A stretch of 64,000 bases of DNA from Streptomyces qaidamensis (GTDB lineage: Bacteria > Actinomycetota > Actinomycetes > Streptomycetales > Streptomycetaceae). Below are positions 44,117 through 52,423 of the stretch, one piece after another (positions within the stretch are counted from its first letter, which is position 1; every line of letters begins with the position of its first letter). A program made the translations under genes and the position numbers. The notes below the pieces were generated by a model. The model was not told the origin of the DNA. It ran no database searches and worked only from the letters and a program-made list of their open reading frames with translations. The DNA is taken from contig NZ_CP015098.1 in the NCBI RefSeq assembly GCF_001611795.1, positions 3,782,001 through 3,846,000 of the forward strand. Reading direction: 5' to 3'.

Positions 44117-45019
44117 CTACATCTCCTCGGCTACGTAACTGCGAAGCCAGGTCCGGAAGTCCGGGCCCAGGTCTTCACGTTCGCATGCGAGTCGGACAAT
44201 GGCACGCAGGTAGTCACCGCGGTCGCCGGTGTCATAGCGGCGGCCCTTGAAGACGACGCCGTGCACCGGGCCGCCGATCTTCTCGTCCTCGGCGAGCTGC
44301 TGGAGGGCGTCGGTGAGCTGGATCTCGCCGCCGCGGCCCGGCTCCGTCCGGCGCAGTATGTCGAAGATGTGCGGGTCGAGGACGTAGCGGCCGATGATGG
44401 CGTAGTTGGACGGGGCGTCGGCCGGGTCGGGCTTCTCGACGAGGCCGCTGATCCGGACGACGTCGCTGTCCTCGGTGGTCTCCACGGCCGCGCAGCCGTA
44501 GAGGTGGATCTGCTCGGGGGCGACCTCCATGAGCGCGATGACGCTGCCGCCGCGCTGCTCCTGGACCTCGACCATGCGCTGCAGCAGCGGGTCGCGGGGG
44601 TCGATCAGGTCGTCGCCGAGGAGGACGGCGAAGGGCTCGTCACCCACGTGCGGGGCGGCGCACAGGACGGCGTGGCCGAGGCCCTTGGGGTCGCCCTGGC
44701 GGACGTAGTGCATGGTCGCGAGGTCGCTGGACTCCTGCACCTTGGCGAGACGGCCGGCGTCGCCCTTCTTCTGGAGGGCCGACTCCAGCTCGTAGTTGCG
44801 GTCGAAGTGGTCCTCCAGGGGGCGCTTGTTGCGGCCCGTCACCATGAGGACGTCGTCGAGACCCGCGGCGACGGCCTCCTCGACCACGTACTGGATCGCG
44901 GGCTTGTCCACGACCGGCAGCATCTCCTTGGGAGTGGCTTTGGTGGCCGGCAGGAACCGGGTGCCGAGGCCTGCTGCGGGAATGACAGCCTTGCTGATCC
45001 GAGGGTGCAACTGAGTCAT
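44117..45019 (-). CDS. galU: UTP--glucose-1-phosphate uridylyltransferase
   Basis: 300 residues. It makes UDP-glucose for cell-envelope sugars and trehalose. The N-terminal nucleotide-binding site GLGTRFLPATKATPKEML is at about 18-35. Further sites are GDEPFAVLLGDDLID, LVEKPDP and the GRRYDTGDRGDYL C-terminal segment. ATG 45019 (MTQLHPRISKAVIPAAG); the upstream in-frame extension to 45070 reaches the divergent 5-FCL promoter. Likely head of the galU-glp-moaC-moaB-GNAT-sepX run. Confidence 0.96.
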   Translation of the reverse strand: MTQLHPRISKAVIPAAGLGTRFLPATKATPKEMLPVVDKPAIQYVVEEAVAAGLDDVLMVTGRNKRPLEDHFDRNYELESALQKKGDAGRLAKVQESSDLATMHYVRQGDPKGLGHAVLCAAPHVGDEPFAVLLGDDLIDPRDPLLQRMVEVQEQRGGSVIALMEVAPEQIHLYGCAAVETTEDSDVVRISGLVEKPDPADAPSNYAIIGRYVLDPHIFDILRRTEPGRGGEIQLTDALQQLAEDEKIGGPVHGVVFKGRRYDTGDRGDYLRAIVRLACEREDLGPDFRTWLRSYVAEEM

Positions 45020-45112
45020 GTCGGCCACCTTATCCGGTGCCTTTGCATGGAATCTGCGGCTCCGGTTCATAGGCGCTCATATGAGCGTATTGCGACGGTA
45101 CGGGAGCAACCA

Positions 45113-45736
45113 TTGAGGCCTATCGCACGTCCGGGCGAGCCTGACAAGCGGAGTTTGCGGCGCGAGATTCTCGCGGTGAGGAACAGGTTGACGGCGGATG
45201 ACCTGCGGGAAACGTCGGCCGAGCTGGCCGGGCGGGCGCTGGAGCTGCCCGAGTTGGCGCGGGCCGGGACGGTGGCCGCGTACGTCTCGGTGGGGAGCGA
45301 GCCGGGGACGCTCGCGCTCCTGGACGCGCTGCACGCCCGGGGCGTGCGCGTGCTGCTGCCGGCCCTGCTGCCCGACAACGACCTGGACTGGGGCGCGTAC
45401 GAGGGCGAGGGCTCCCTGGCGCGCGTGCAACACGGCGGCAGGATGGCCCTCTTCGAACCCGCGGGCGAGCGTCTCGGACCCGGCGCCGTGACCACCGCGG
45501 ACGCCGTGCTGCTGCCCGGCCTCGCGGTGGACGCGCGCGGGATGCGGCTCGGCCGGGGCGGCGGCTCCTACGACCGGGTCCTGGCGCGACTGGAGCGGGC
45601 GGGGGCGCATCCCGCCCTGGTGGTGCTGCTGTACGACTCCGAGGTCGTCGGGCGCGTCCCCGCCGAGCCCCACGACCGGCCGGTGGACGCGGTGGTGACA
45701 CCGGCGGGGGTGCGTCGGTTCCGGCCGGCGTCCTGA
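45113..45736 (+). CDS. 5-formyltetrahydrofolate cyclo-ligase
   Basis: 207 residues. It converts 5-formyl-THF to 5,10-methenyl-THF using ATP. Family motifs: KRSLRREILAVRNRL at the N-terminus, YVSVGSEPGTLALLDAL, and the catalytic GRGGGSYDRVLARL; LPGLAVD precedes it. The start is likely TTG 45113, with GGGAG 6 nt upstream. No ATG or GTG gives a sensible N-terminus. It diverges from galU across 93 bp, as in mycobacteria. Confidence 0.93.
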   Translation: MRPIARPGEPDKRSLRREILAVRNRLTADDLRETSAELAGRALELPELARAGTVAAYVSVGSEPGTLALLDALHARGVRVLLPALLPDNDLDWGAYEGEGSLARVQHGGRMALFEPAGERLGPGAVTTADAVLLPGLAVDARGMRLGRGGGSYDRVLARLERAGAHPALVVLLYDSEVVGRVPAEPHDRPVDAVVTPAGVRRFRPAS

Positions 45737-45740
45737 ACGC

Positions 45741-45776
45741 CGAAGGGCCCTCCACGCGCGCGTGGAGGGCCCTTCG
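45741..45776. terminator. Bidirectional terminator, perfect 36-bp palindrome
   Basis: CGAAGGGCCCTCCACGCG is followed directly by its reverse complement. It lies between the convergent 5-FCL and penicillin-acylase genes, 4 and 9 bp from their stops, and is flanked by short TTC/GAA ends. Confidence 0.93.
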
Positions 45777-45785
45777 TTCACCGGC

Positions 45786-48629
45786 TCACGGTCTGAGCAC
45801 CAGCTTGTCGGCCGTGCTCTTCTCGACCGCCTGGTCCGAGAAGGACCACGGCAGCAGTTCGCCCTCGGCCCACTTGTCGGTCTGGTCGACGTAGTGCGCG
45901 CTGTAGGCGTGCCCGGAGGCGCCGGTGAGGTTGATCCACTTCGACTTGTCGAGGTCGCCGAGGTTCACCACCATCCGCATGGACGGCACCCACACCACCC
46001 CGTAGCCGCCGGCCGCGTTCCAGCCGGTCGCGTTGACGGTGCCCTCGCCGCCGCCGAGCTCCCAGGGGCCTCGGTTGAGGGCGTACCGGACGAAAGCGGG
46101 GCCCGCGGTGCCGAGGGTCTGGTTCTTCAGGAACAGACGGTGCAGCCGGCCCCAGCTCCAGGAGTCGATGTCCTTGCCGAGCTTGGCGGTCAGCTCCCAG
46201 CGGGCGTCGATCATGGCCCGCTCGAACAGCTGGTCGCGGTTGACGGCGCCCGGGCGGATGTTCCTCACCTTGGGCGTCTTCCACCAGTCGCTGTCCGGCT
46301 GGTTCATGAGCCCCCGGACCACCTCGAACCAGCGGTCGCCGCCGTCGGGCTGTGCCTTGTCGGGGTTGCGCTGGCCGCACTCGCGGACCTTCTCGGCCTC
46401 GTCGGCGGGGCCGGTGGTGTTGACCGGCTCGACCCACAGGCACTGGCCCTTGGGACGCAGTTCCTTGGGCAGCTTGTTGCCGAAGGCGAGCTTGAGGATG
46501 TTGCGCCACACCGCGTTGAAGTAGGCCGCCGCCGCGGAGTCGGCGTCCTGGGTGTAGTCCCAGCCCTCCAGGAGCTTCTGCGCCTCACGGACGTCCTTGT
46601 TCCCGGGGTCGAGCTTCAGCAGCGTGGGCACCAGCAGCCGCGCGATCTCGCTGCTGTTGTCCAGCTGCATCTGGCGCATGTCGTCCGTGGAGATCTTGCC
46701 GCCGTCCTTGATCTTCGACTGGATCAGGTCGGTGATCCGCTGGCTGCGCGCGCCGTAGCCCCAGTCCGCGGTGAGCGTGTAGGGGTACTTGTCCGGGTCG
46801 ATCACGGCCTGGTTGGCGGTGACGATGTAGCCGCGGTCCGGGTTGTACTCGTAGGGCAGCGCGTCCTGCGGGATGTAGCCGGTCCAGCGGTACTTCGGGT
46901 CCCAGCCGGGCGCCGGGACGGAGCCGTCGTCACCCTTCTCGCGCAGCGGGATCTTCCCCGGCAGCGTGTAGCCGATGTTGTTCTCGGTGTCGGCGTAGAT
47001 CAGGTTCTGCGAGGGCACCTCGAACTGCGCGGCGGCCTTGCGGAAGTCGGTCCAGTTCTTCGCCTTGTTCATGGCGAAGACGGCGTCCATGGTGGTGCCG
47101 GGCTGCAGGGCGGTCCAGCGCAGCGCGACGCCGTAGCCGTCCCCTCTGTCGGGTGCGGCGGTGTCGACGGTGGCCTTCCTGCCGACCTTCACGAGCTCCT
47201 CGTCGCGGTCGGACAGCAGGGGCCCGTTGTTGGTCTCGCGGACGACGATCTTCTTCGGCGAGCCGCCGGCGACCTTGATGGTCTCCTCGCGGGTCTCGAA
47301 GGGCTTGACCTTGCCGTCGTACAGGTAGCCGTTGCCGGTGATCTTCTCCAGGTAGAGGTCCGTGACGTCGGCGCCGGAGTTGGTCATGCCCCAGGAGATG
47401 TTCTGGTTGTGGCCGATTATCACGCCCGGCATGCCGGCGAAGGTGTAGCCGCTGACGTCGTACTGGCACGTGCTGGAGACGCTGCGGCAGTGCAGGCCCA
47501 TCTGGTACCAGACGGACGGCAGGGAGGGCGACAGGTGCGGGTCGTTGGCCAGCAGCGGCTTGCCGGTGATGGTGTGCTCCCCGCCGACGACCCAGGAGTT
47601 GGAGCCGATGCCGTCGCCGTTCACGCCGACGGCCGGCGGGAGGTCGTCCAGGACGTTGGTGAGACCGCCGAGCTGGCTGTCCAGGCCCGCGGTGCCCGAG
47701 GCGCCGGAGGCGGTGCCGCTCGCGCCGGACGTGCCCGAGGCGGTGCCCTGGGTGCCTGCGGTTCCGGCACCGGCTCCCGCGGTGCCGCCGGCGCCGTTCG
47801 TGCCGGATGTACCGCTCGTGCCGGACGTGCCGTTCGTGCCGCCCTGCTCGAACGCCCCCGTCAGCTCGTCGTACTGGCCCTCCTGGACGATCGCCTTGTT
47901 CCGGCTGTACGGGTACTGCGGGTACAGGTCGGCGATCTGCTTCGGGCCGAGGCGGCTGGTGAGCAGGGCGCGGTCGATCTCGTCCTGCATGTTGCCGCGC
48001 AGGTCCCAGGCCATCGCCTTCAGCCAGGAGATCGAGTCGACCGGGGTCCACTTCTGCGGCTTGTAGTCGTTGGTGAAGCCCAGCGCCGCGTACTCCAGGG
48101 AGATGTCCTCGCCGTCCTTGCCCTGGAGGTAGGAGTTGACTCCCTCGGCGTAGGCCTGGAGGTACTTCTTCGTGGCGGCCGACAGCTTGGTGTCGTACTC
48201 CTGCTTGGCGACCCGGTCCCAGCCGAGGGTGCGCAGGAACTCGTCGTTGTCGACCTGGCTCTTGCCGAACATCTCCGACAGGCGCCCGGAGGCCATGTGG
48301 CGGCGGACGTCCATCTCGTAGAACCGGTCCTGCGCCTGGACGTAGCCCTGTGCCATGAACAGGTCCGCGTCGGAGGAGGCGTAGATCTGGGGGATGCCGT
48401 AATTGTCGCGCTTGACCTCGACGGGGCCCGACAGGCCCTTCAGTGTGAGGGTGCCCTTGGTCTGGGGGAAGGAGGCCCGGACGGTACTGATGGACCAGTA
48501 CGACCCGTAGGCCACGCCCCCGATGAGGGACAGCACCAGGACGAGCACGAAAAGTCGGGCTTTGCGCCCCTTTCTCCTGCCGGACTTGCCGGGCTGCTGA
48601 CCCGTGGAGGCGGTGGTGTTGGGGGGCAT
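45786..48629 (-). CDS. Penicillin acylase family N-terminal nucleophile hydrolase
   Basis: 947 residues. A membrane anchor (about 22-45, ARLFVLVLVLSLIGGVAYGSYW) is followed by the alpha region (DNYGIPQIYA, AQDRFYEMDVRRHMASGRLSEMFG). A spacer with a Gly/Thr/Ser/Ala-rich stretch (about 260-312) comes next. The beta chain starts at the autoproteolytic nucleophile, Ser343 in GIGSNSWVVGG. It should mature outside the membrane by removal of the spacer. Family members cleave amide bonds of beta-lactams or acyl-homoserine lactones. ATG 48629 has AAGGA 5 nt upstream. The substrate is unknown. Confidence 0.93.
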   Translation of the reverse strand: MPPNTTASTGQQPGKSGRRKGRKARLFVLVLVLSLIGGVAYGSYWSISTVRASFPQTKGTLTLKGLSGPVEVKRDNYGIPQIYASSDADLFMAQGYVQAQDRFYEMDVRRHMASGRLSEMFGKSQVDNDEFLRTLGWDRVAKQEYDTKLSAATKKYLQAYAEGVNSYLQGKDGEDISLEYAALGFTNDYKPQKWTPVDSISWLKAMAWDLRGNMQDEIDRALLTSRLGPKQIADLYPQYPYSRNKAIVQEGQYDELTGAFEQGGTNGTSGTSGTSGTNGAGGTAGAGAGTAGTQGTASGTSGASGTASGASGTAGLDSQLGGLTNVLDDLPPAVGVNGDGIGSNSWVVGGEHTITGKPLLANDPHLSPSLPSVWYQMGLHCRSVSSTCQYDVSGYTFAGMPGVIIGHNQNISWGMTNSGADVTDLYLEKITGNGYLYDGKVKPFETREETIKVAGGSPKKIVVRETNNGPLLSDRDEELVKVGRKATVDTAAPDRGDGYGVALRWTALQPGTTMDAVFAMNKAKNWTDFRKAAAQFEVPSQNLIYADTENNIGYTLPGKIPLREKGDDGSVPAPGWDPKYRWTGYIPQDALPYEYNPDRGYIVTANQAVIDPDKYPYTLTADWGYGARSQRITDLIQSKIKDGGKISTDDMRQMQLDNSSEIARLLVPTLLKLDPGNKDVREAQKLLEGWDYTQDADSAAAAYFNAVWRNILKLAFGNKLPKELRPKGQCLWVEPVNTTGPADEAEKVRECGQRNPDKAQPDGGDRWFEVVRGLMNQPDSDWWKTPKVRNIRPGAVNRDQLFERAMIDARWELTAKLGKDIDSWSWGRLHRLFLKNQTLGTAGPAFVRYALNRGPWELGGGEGTVNATGWNAAGGYGVVWVPSMRMVVNLGDLDKSKWINLTGASGHAYSAHYVDQTDKWAEGELLPWSFSDQAVEKSTADKLVLRP

Positions 48630-48897
48630 CGCTGTCCTTGCTGTCCTAACGCGAGCGGCAGGTTCGGCTGTGCTTTTAACTGAGCGCTGGAGCAACGATA
48701 GGCGCAGGGCCTTGCGCCCCTTGACGCGGAGTCGGGAACCGGCACGGACGGATGTTCGATCTTGCCTCAAGAAGTGTCAAGAAATCGTCAAGAGTTAGGT
48801 AAGGTAACGAAGTAGTTGGCGCGGTGCGCCACAGCTTCATGTGCGATGTACGTGAGCCCACGCGCGCGTGTGTGCGGGCCAGGGAAGGATTCGGCCG

Positions 48898-50397
48898 CTG
48901 ACTGTTCACCACCTCAACCAGCTCCTGCTCGTCTGCTCGCTCGTCCTGCTCGTCGCCGTCGCAGCGGTACGGATCTCCTCGCGCAGCGGGCTCCCCAGCC
49001 TGCTCGTGTACCTGGGGATCGGCGTCGCCATGGGCCAGGACGGCGTGGGCGACATCCACTTCGACAACGCCGAACTGACCCAGGTCATCGGATACGCGGC
49101 CCTGGTCGTGATCCTGGCCGAGGGCGGTCTGGGCACGAAGTGGAAGGAGATCAAGCCGGTCCTGCCATCGGCCTCCGTGCTGGCGCTGGCCGGTGTCGCG
49201 GTGAGCGTCGGGGTCACGGCGTCGGCCGCGCACTATCTGATCGGGCTGGAGTGGCGGCAGGCGCTGATCATCGGGGCGGTCGTCTCCTCGACCGACGCGG
49301 CGGCCGTGTTCTCCGTGCTGCGCAAGATCCCCCTGCCCGCGCGCGTGACGGGCACGCTGGAGGCGGAGTCCGGCTTCAACGACGCCCCGGTGGTCATCCT
49401 CGTGGTGTCCCTGTCCACGGCGGGCCCGGTCGAGCAGTGGTACGTGCTGCTGGGCGTGATCCTGCTGGAGCTGGCCATCGGCGCGGCCATCGGGCTCGCG
49501 GTGGGCTGGCTGGGCTCCCTGGGGCTCAGGCACGTGGCGCTGCCCGCCTCCGGCCTCTACCCGATCGCCGTCATGGCGATCGCCGTGGTGGCGTACGCGG
49601 CGGGCGCGCTGGCCCACGGCAGCGGCTTCCTCGCGGTGTACCTCGCCGCGATGGTGATGGGCAACGCCCGGCTGCCGCACTGGCCGGCCACCCGCGGCTT
49701 CGCCGACGGCCTCGGCTGGATGGCCCAGATCGGCATGTTCGTCCTGCTCGGCCTGCTGGTCACCCCGCACGAGCTGGGCGACACCATCGTGCCCGCCCTC
49801 GTGATCGGGCTGGTGCTGACCATGGTGGCGCGGCCGCTGAGCGTGATCCTGTGCCTGTCGCCGTTCCGGGTGCCGTGGCAGGAGCAGGCCCTGATGTCCT
49901 GGGCGGGGCTGCGCGGAGCCGTGCCCATCATCCTGGCGACCATCCCCATGGTGGAGGGCGTCGACGCCAGCCGCCGGATCTTCAACATCGTCTTCGTGCT
50001 GGTCGTCGTCTACACCCTGGTCCAGGGCCCGACGCTGCCCTGGCTGGGCCGCAAGCTGCACCTGGGGGACGGCTCGGAGGCCGCCGACCTCGGCATCGAG
50101 TCCGCCCCGCTGGAGCGGCTGCGCGGCCATCTGCTGTCCGTGGCGATCCCCGGCGAATCGAAGATGCACGGCGTGGAGGTGGCCGAGCTGCGGCTGCCGC
50201 ACGGCGCGGCCGTGACGCTCATCGTGCGCGGCGGCGAATCGTTCGTCCCGCTGCCGACGACGATATTGCAGCGCGGCGACGAGCTCCTCGTGGTCGCCAC
50301 GGACCCCGTCCGGGACGCGGCCGAGGGCCGGCTGCGGGCCGTGGGGCGCGGCGGCAAGCTGGCCGGCTGGCTGGGTACGGACGGGGCCACCCGTTGA
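48898..50397 (+). CDS. Potassium/proton antiporter, CPA1 (NhaP2/CvrA) type with RCK_C domain
   Basis: 499 residues. Twelve to thirteen hydrophobic helices carry the Na/H exchanger domain; the ion-site region GFNDAPVVILVV (ND motif of CPA1) follows SSTDAAAVFSVL. The cytosolic C-terminus (about 390-480) is a TrkA_C/RCK_C-like module (IPGESKMHGVEVAELRLPHGAAVTLIVRGGE... GDELLVVAT). Members export K+ or Na+ for protons. I place the start at CTG 48898, because AGGGAAGG ends 9 nt before it and the hydrophobic domain starts there. GTG 48868 is the conventional alternative and adds ten residues before the ribosome site. Confidence 0.88.
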   Translation: MTVHHLNQLLLVCSLVLLVAVAAVRISSRSGLPSLLVYLGIGVAMGQDGVGDIHFDNAELTQVIGYAALVVILAEGGLGTKWKEIKPVLPSASVLALAGVAVSVGVTASAAHYLIGLEWRQALIIGAVVSSTDAAAVFSVLRKIPLPARVTGTLEAESGFNDAPVVILVVSLSTAGPVEQWYVLLGVILLELAIGAAIGLAVGWLGSLGLRHVALPASGLYPIAVMAIAVVAYAAGALAHGSGFLAVYLAAMVMGNARLPHWPATRGFADGLGWMAQIGMFVLLGLLVTPHELGDTIVPALVIGLVLTMVARPLSVILCLSPFRVPWQEQALMSWAGLRGAVPIILATIPMVEGVDASRRIFNIVFVLVVVYTLVQGPTLPWLGRKLHLGDGSEAADLGIESAPLERLRGHLLSVAIPGESKMHGVEVAELRLPHGAAVTLIVRGGESFVPLPTTILQRGDELLVVATDPVRDAAEGRLRAVGRGGKLAGWLGTDGATR

Positions 50398-50664
50398 GGC
50401 CGTTTTGCCCGGTTTGGAATTTGCAGGGCGTGCGGGGTCATGGTGCTCACTTTCACAGGCACACACCCCCTTGATCCCTGTACGATGAAGGCGTTACCCA
50501 AGATCGAACCAACTCTGCCTGACGCAGAGCTGGCGCGACCGTATGGCGGTCGGGACACCCCTCCTCACCGGGCCCCGGCATCTACCGCAGTTCCGCGCAA
50601 GAGGACAGCTCTCGGCGCCGCCCGCTACGGGGCCGCGCTACCAGGCGGCAGAAAGGCACGGGCC

Positions 50665-51957
50665 GTGGCGTCCACGGTCACCTCGAAGACGTCGGAGAAC
50701 CCGACGGCTTCCGCCCGCCCGGGATACGGCCGGCTGCTGCGCACCCGCGGCGCCTGGACGTTCCTGCTCCCCGGCTTCGCGGCACGCCAGCCATTCGCGA
50801 TGCTTACCATCTCCATCGTGCTGCTGGTGCAGCACACCACCGGCTCGTACGGGGCGGCGGGCGCCGTCGCTGCCGTCACCGGTGTCTCCATGGCCCTGTT
50901 CGCGCCCTACAGCGGCCGTCTCGCCGACCGCTACGGGCAGCGCGCCGTGCTGGTCCCCGGAGTGCTGCTGCACGCGCTGTCCGGTCTGACACTGACCGCG
51001 CTCGCGCTGCTGGACGCGCCCCTGTGGGCGGTGTTCGCGGCGGCCGTCCCGACCGGTGCCTCGGTGCCACAGGTCGGCCCGATGGTGCGGGCCCGCTGGG
51101 GCGTGAAGCTCAAGGACTCGCCCCTGATGACCACCGCGGCGGCCTTCGAGTCCGTCACCGACGAGCTGACCTTCGTGGTCGGACCGCTGCTGGCCACCGC
51201 CCTGTGCACGGCCGTCGACCCGGCCGCCGGACTCGTCACGGAGGCCTCACTGACCCTGATCGGGGGCCTGCTGTTCGCCGCGCAGAAGGGCACGCAGCCC
51301 TCGGTCGCCACCGGCGGGCACGCGCGCGTGGAGCACGCTTCGGCGCTGCGCGTCCCCGGGGTGCGCGTGCTGATCGTGACCTTCCTGGGCATCGGCACGG
51401 TCTTCGGCGGCATGCAGGTCTCCCTGGCCGCGTTCACCGAGTCGATCGGCGAACCGGGCCTGAACGGCGTCCTCTACGGCGTCTTCGCCGCGGGCAACAT
51501 GCTCTCCGGCGTGGTCTGCGGCGCGATCGCCTGGAAGGTGGCCCCGCAGCGGCGCCTGGTCATCGGCTACGCGGCGCTCGCCCTGGCCGCGTCCGGCCTG
51601 TGGGCCGCCCACTCCGTGCCGGTCCTCGCCGGCCTCGGTCTGCTCGTCGGCATGTGCATCGCGCCCGCCCTGATCACCGGCTACACGCTGGTCGACAGCC
51701 TGGTCCCGGCCGGTGCCCGCACCGAGGCCTTCACCTGGCTGACCGGAGCGGTGGCGCTCGGCCAGGCCGCAGCCGTCACGGCCGCCGGACAGCTGGAGGA
51801 CCGCTTCTGGTCGGGCGCCGGTTTCCTGGTGCCGATGGGCGGCACGGTGCTGGCCCTGGCGACCCTCCTGGCGCTGCGCTCCCGGCTTGCGGCGCGGGGC
51901 AACGGCCGGACCGTCGCACGTGGCGTGGGTCACCGCGTGCCGGTGGCAGTGGACTGA
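50665..51957 (+). CDS. Major facilitator superfamily transporter
   Basis: 430 residues with about 12 helices. The loop 2-3 MFS motif A appears as APYSGRLADRYGQRAVLVPG. Helix-rich segments repeat after residue ~220. Drug or metabolite export is likely; no substrate signature is seen. The start is uncertain: GTG 50665 (VASTVTSKTSENPTA) has GAAAGG upstream and gives a normal MFS length, while ATG 50485 or GTG 50440 would add 60-75 Pro/Arg-rich residues. It lies 267 bp after the antiporter gene, a gap with no other support for a gene. Confidence 0.87.
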   Translation: MASTVTSKTSENPTASARPGYGRLLRTRGAWTFLLPGFAARQPFAMLTISIVLLVQHTTGSYGAAGAVAAVTGVSMALFAPYSGRLADRYGQRAVLVPGVLLHALSGLTLTALALLDAPLWAVFAAAVPTGASVPQVGPMVRARWGVKLKDSPLMTTAAAFESVTDELTFVVGPLLATALCTAVDPAAGLVTEASLTLIGGLLFAAQKGTQPSVATGGHARVEHASALRVPGVRVLIVTFLGIGTVFGGMQVSLAAFTESIGEPGLNGVLYGVFAAGNMLSGVVCGAIAWKVAPQRRLVIGYAALALAASGLWAAHSVPVLAGLGLLVGMCIAPALITGYTLVDSLVPAGARTEAFTWLTGAVALGQAAAVTAAGQLEDRFWSGAGFLVPMGGTVLALATLLALRSRLAARGNGRTVARGVGHRVPVAVD

Positions 51958-51963
51958 GCGGCC

Positions 51964-51989
51964 GGAATACGTCACTATGGATCGTCGTT
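51964..51989 (+). promoter_or_regulatory. SigR-type promoter (GGAAT-N18-GTT)
   Basis: GGAAT (51964-51968), exactly 18 nt, then GTT (51987-51989). This is the consensus of the thiol-stress sigma factor SigR of Streptomyces. It starts 7 bp after the MFS stop and 36 bp before the fmdB/ruc GTG. The -10 GTT shares two bases with the left CIRCE arm. Confidence 0.65.
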
Positions 51990-52014
51990 AGCACTCATCG
52001 AGTGAGAGTGCCAG
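51988..52014 (+). promoter_or_regulatory. CIRCE (HrcA) operator
   Basis: TTAGCACTC-N9-GAGTGCCAG. The canonical CIRCE is TTAGCACTC-N9-GAGTGCTAA: the left arm is perfect, the spacer is exact and the right arm matches GAGTGC with two or three changed end bases. The right arm runs into the AGGAGG ribosome site. It implies heat-inducible, HrcA-repressed expression of the next gene. Confidence 0.85.
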
Positions 52015-52024
52015 GAGGAAGACA

Positions 52025-52345
52025 GTGCCGACCTACCAGTACCAGTGCACCGAGTGCGGCGAAGGCCTCGAGGCGGTGCAGAAGTTCACCGACGACGCCC
52101 TCACCGAGTGCCCCGCATGCAAGGGCCGCCTGAAGAAGGTGTTCTCGGCGGTCGGCATTGTCTTCAAGGGCTCCGGCTTCTACCGGAACGACAGCCGCGG
52201 CTCCTCGTCGAGCAGCTCCCCGGCGAAGTCGTCGAGCGGCGGATCTTCCGGCTCGTCGTCCTCGGACTCCGGCTCGTCGAGCTCCGGTTCGAGCACGTCG
52301 TCGAGCGCCAGCAGCTCCTCCTCCAGCAGCACCACCGCCGCGTAA
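52025..52345 (+). CDS. FmdB-type zinc-ribbon protein, homologue of the redox-regulated chaperone Ruc (Rv0991c)
   Basis: 106 residues. The N-terminal ~55 residues are an FmdB zinc ribbon: YQCTECGEGLEAVQKF and LTECPACKGRLKKVFS give four Cys ligands, then GIVFKGSGFYRND. The C-terminal half is a disordered, almost pure Ser/Gly tail. M. tuberculosis Rv0991c (Ruc) has the same plan and is a chaperone activated when its Cys are oxidised and zinc is lost. The upstream SigR-like promoter and CIRCE operator support a heat- and thiol-stress role. GTG 52025 follows AGGAGG 6 nt upstream. Confidence 0.9.
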   Translation: MPTYQYQCTECGEGLEAVQKFTDDALTECPACKGRLKKVFSAVGIVFKGSGFYRNDSRGSSSSSSPAKSSSGGSSGSSSSDSGSSSSGSSTSSSASSSSSSSTTAA

Positions 52346-52362
52346 GGCCTGATTCTTACGGA

Positions 52363-52389
52363 ACCCTGTCGCCCTCTGGGCGACGGGGT
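52363..52389. terminator. Terminator after the fmdB/ruc gene
   Basis: ACCCTGTCGCCC, loop TCT, GGGCGACGGGGT: a 12-bp stem with one T-G pair, 18 bp after the stop. It separates this gene from the MTA phosphorylase gene. Confidence 0.88.
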
Positions 52390-52423
52390 CCTCGGCGTTT
52401 CCGCATGCGATTAAGGTGCGAGC

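Noticed and set aside
45762..48683. 973-codon plus-strand frame
   Set aside because: Antisense of the penicillin acylase gene; Val/Leu/Gly/Arg-rich shadow.
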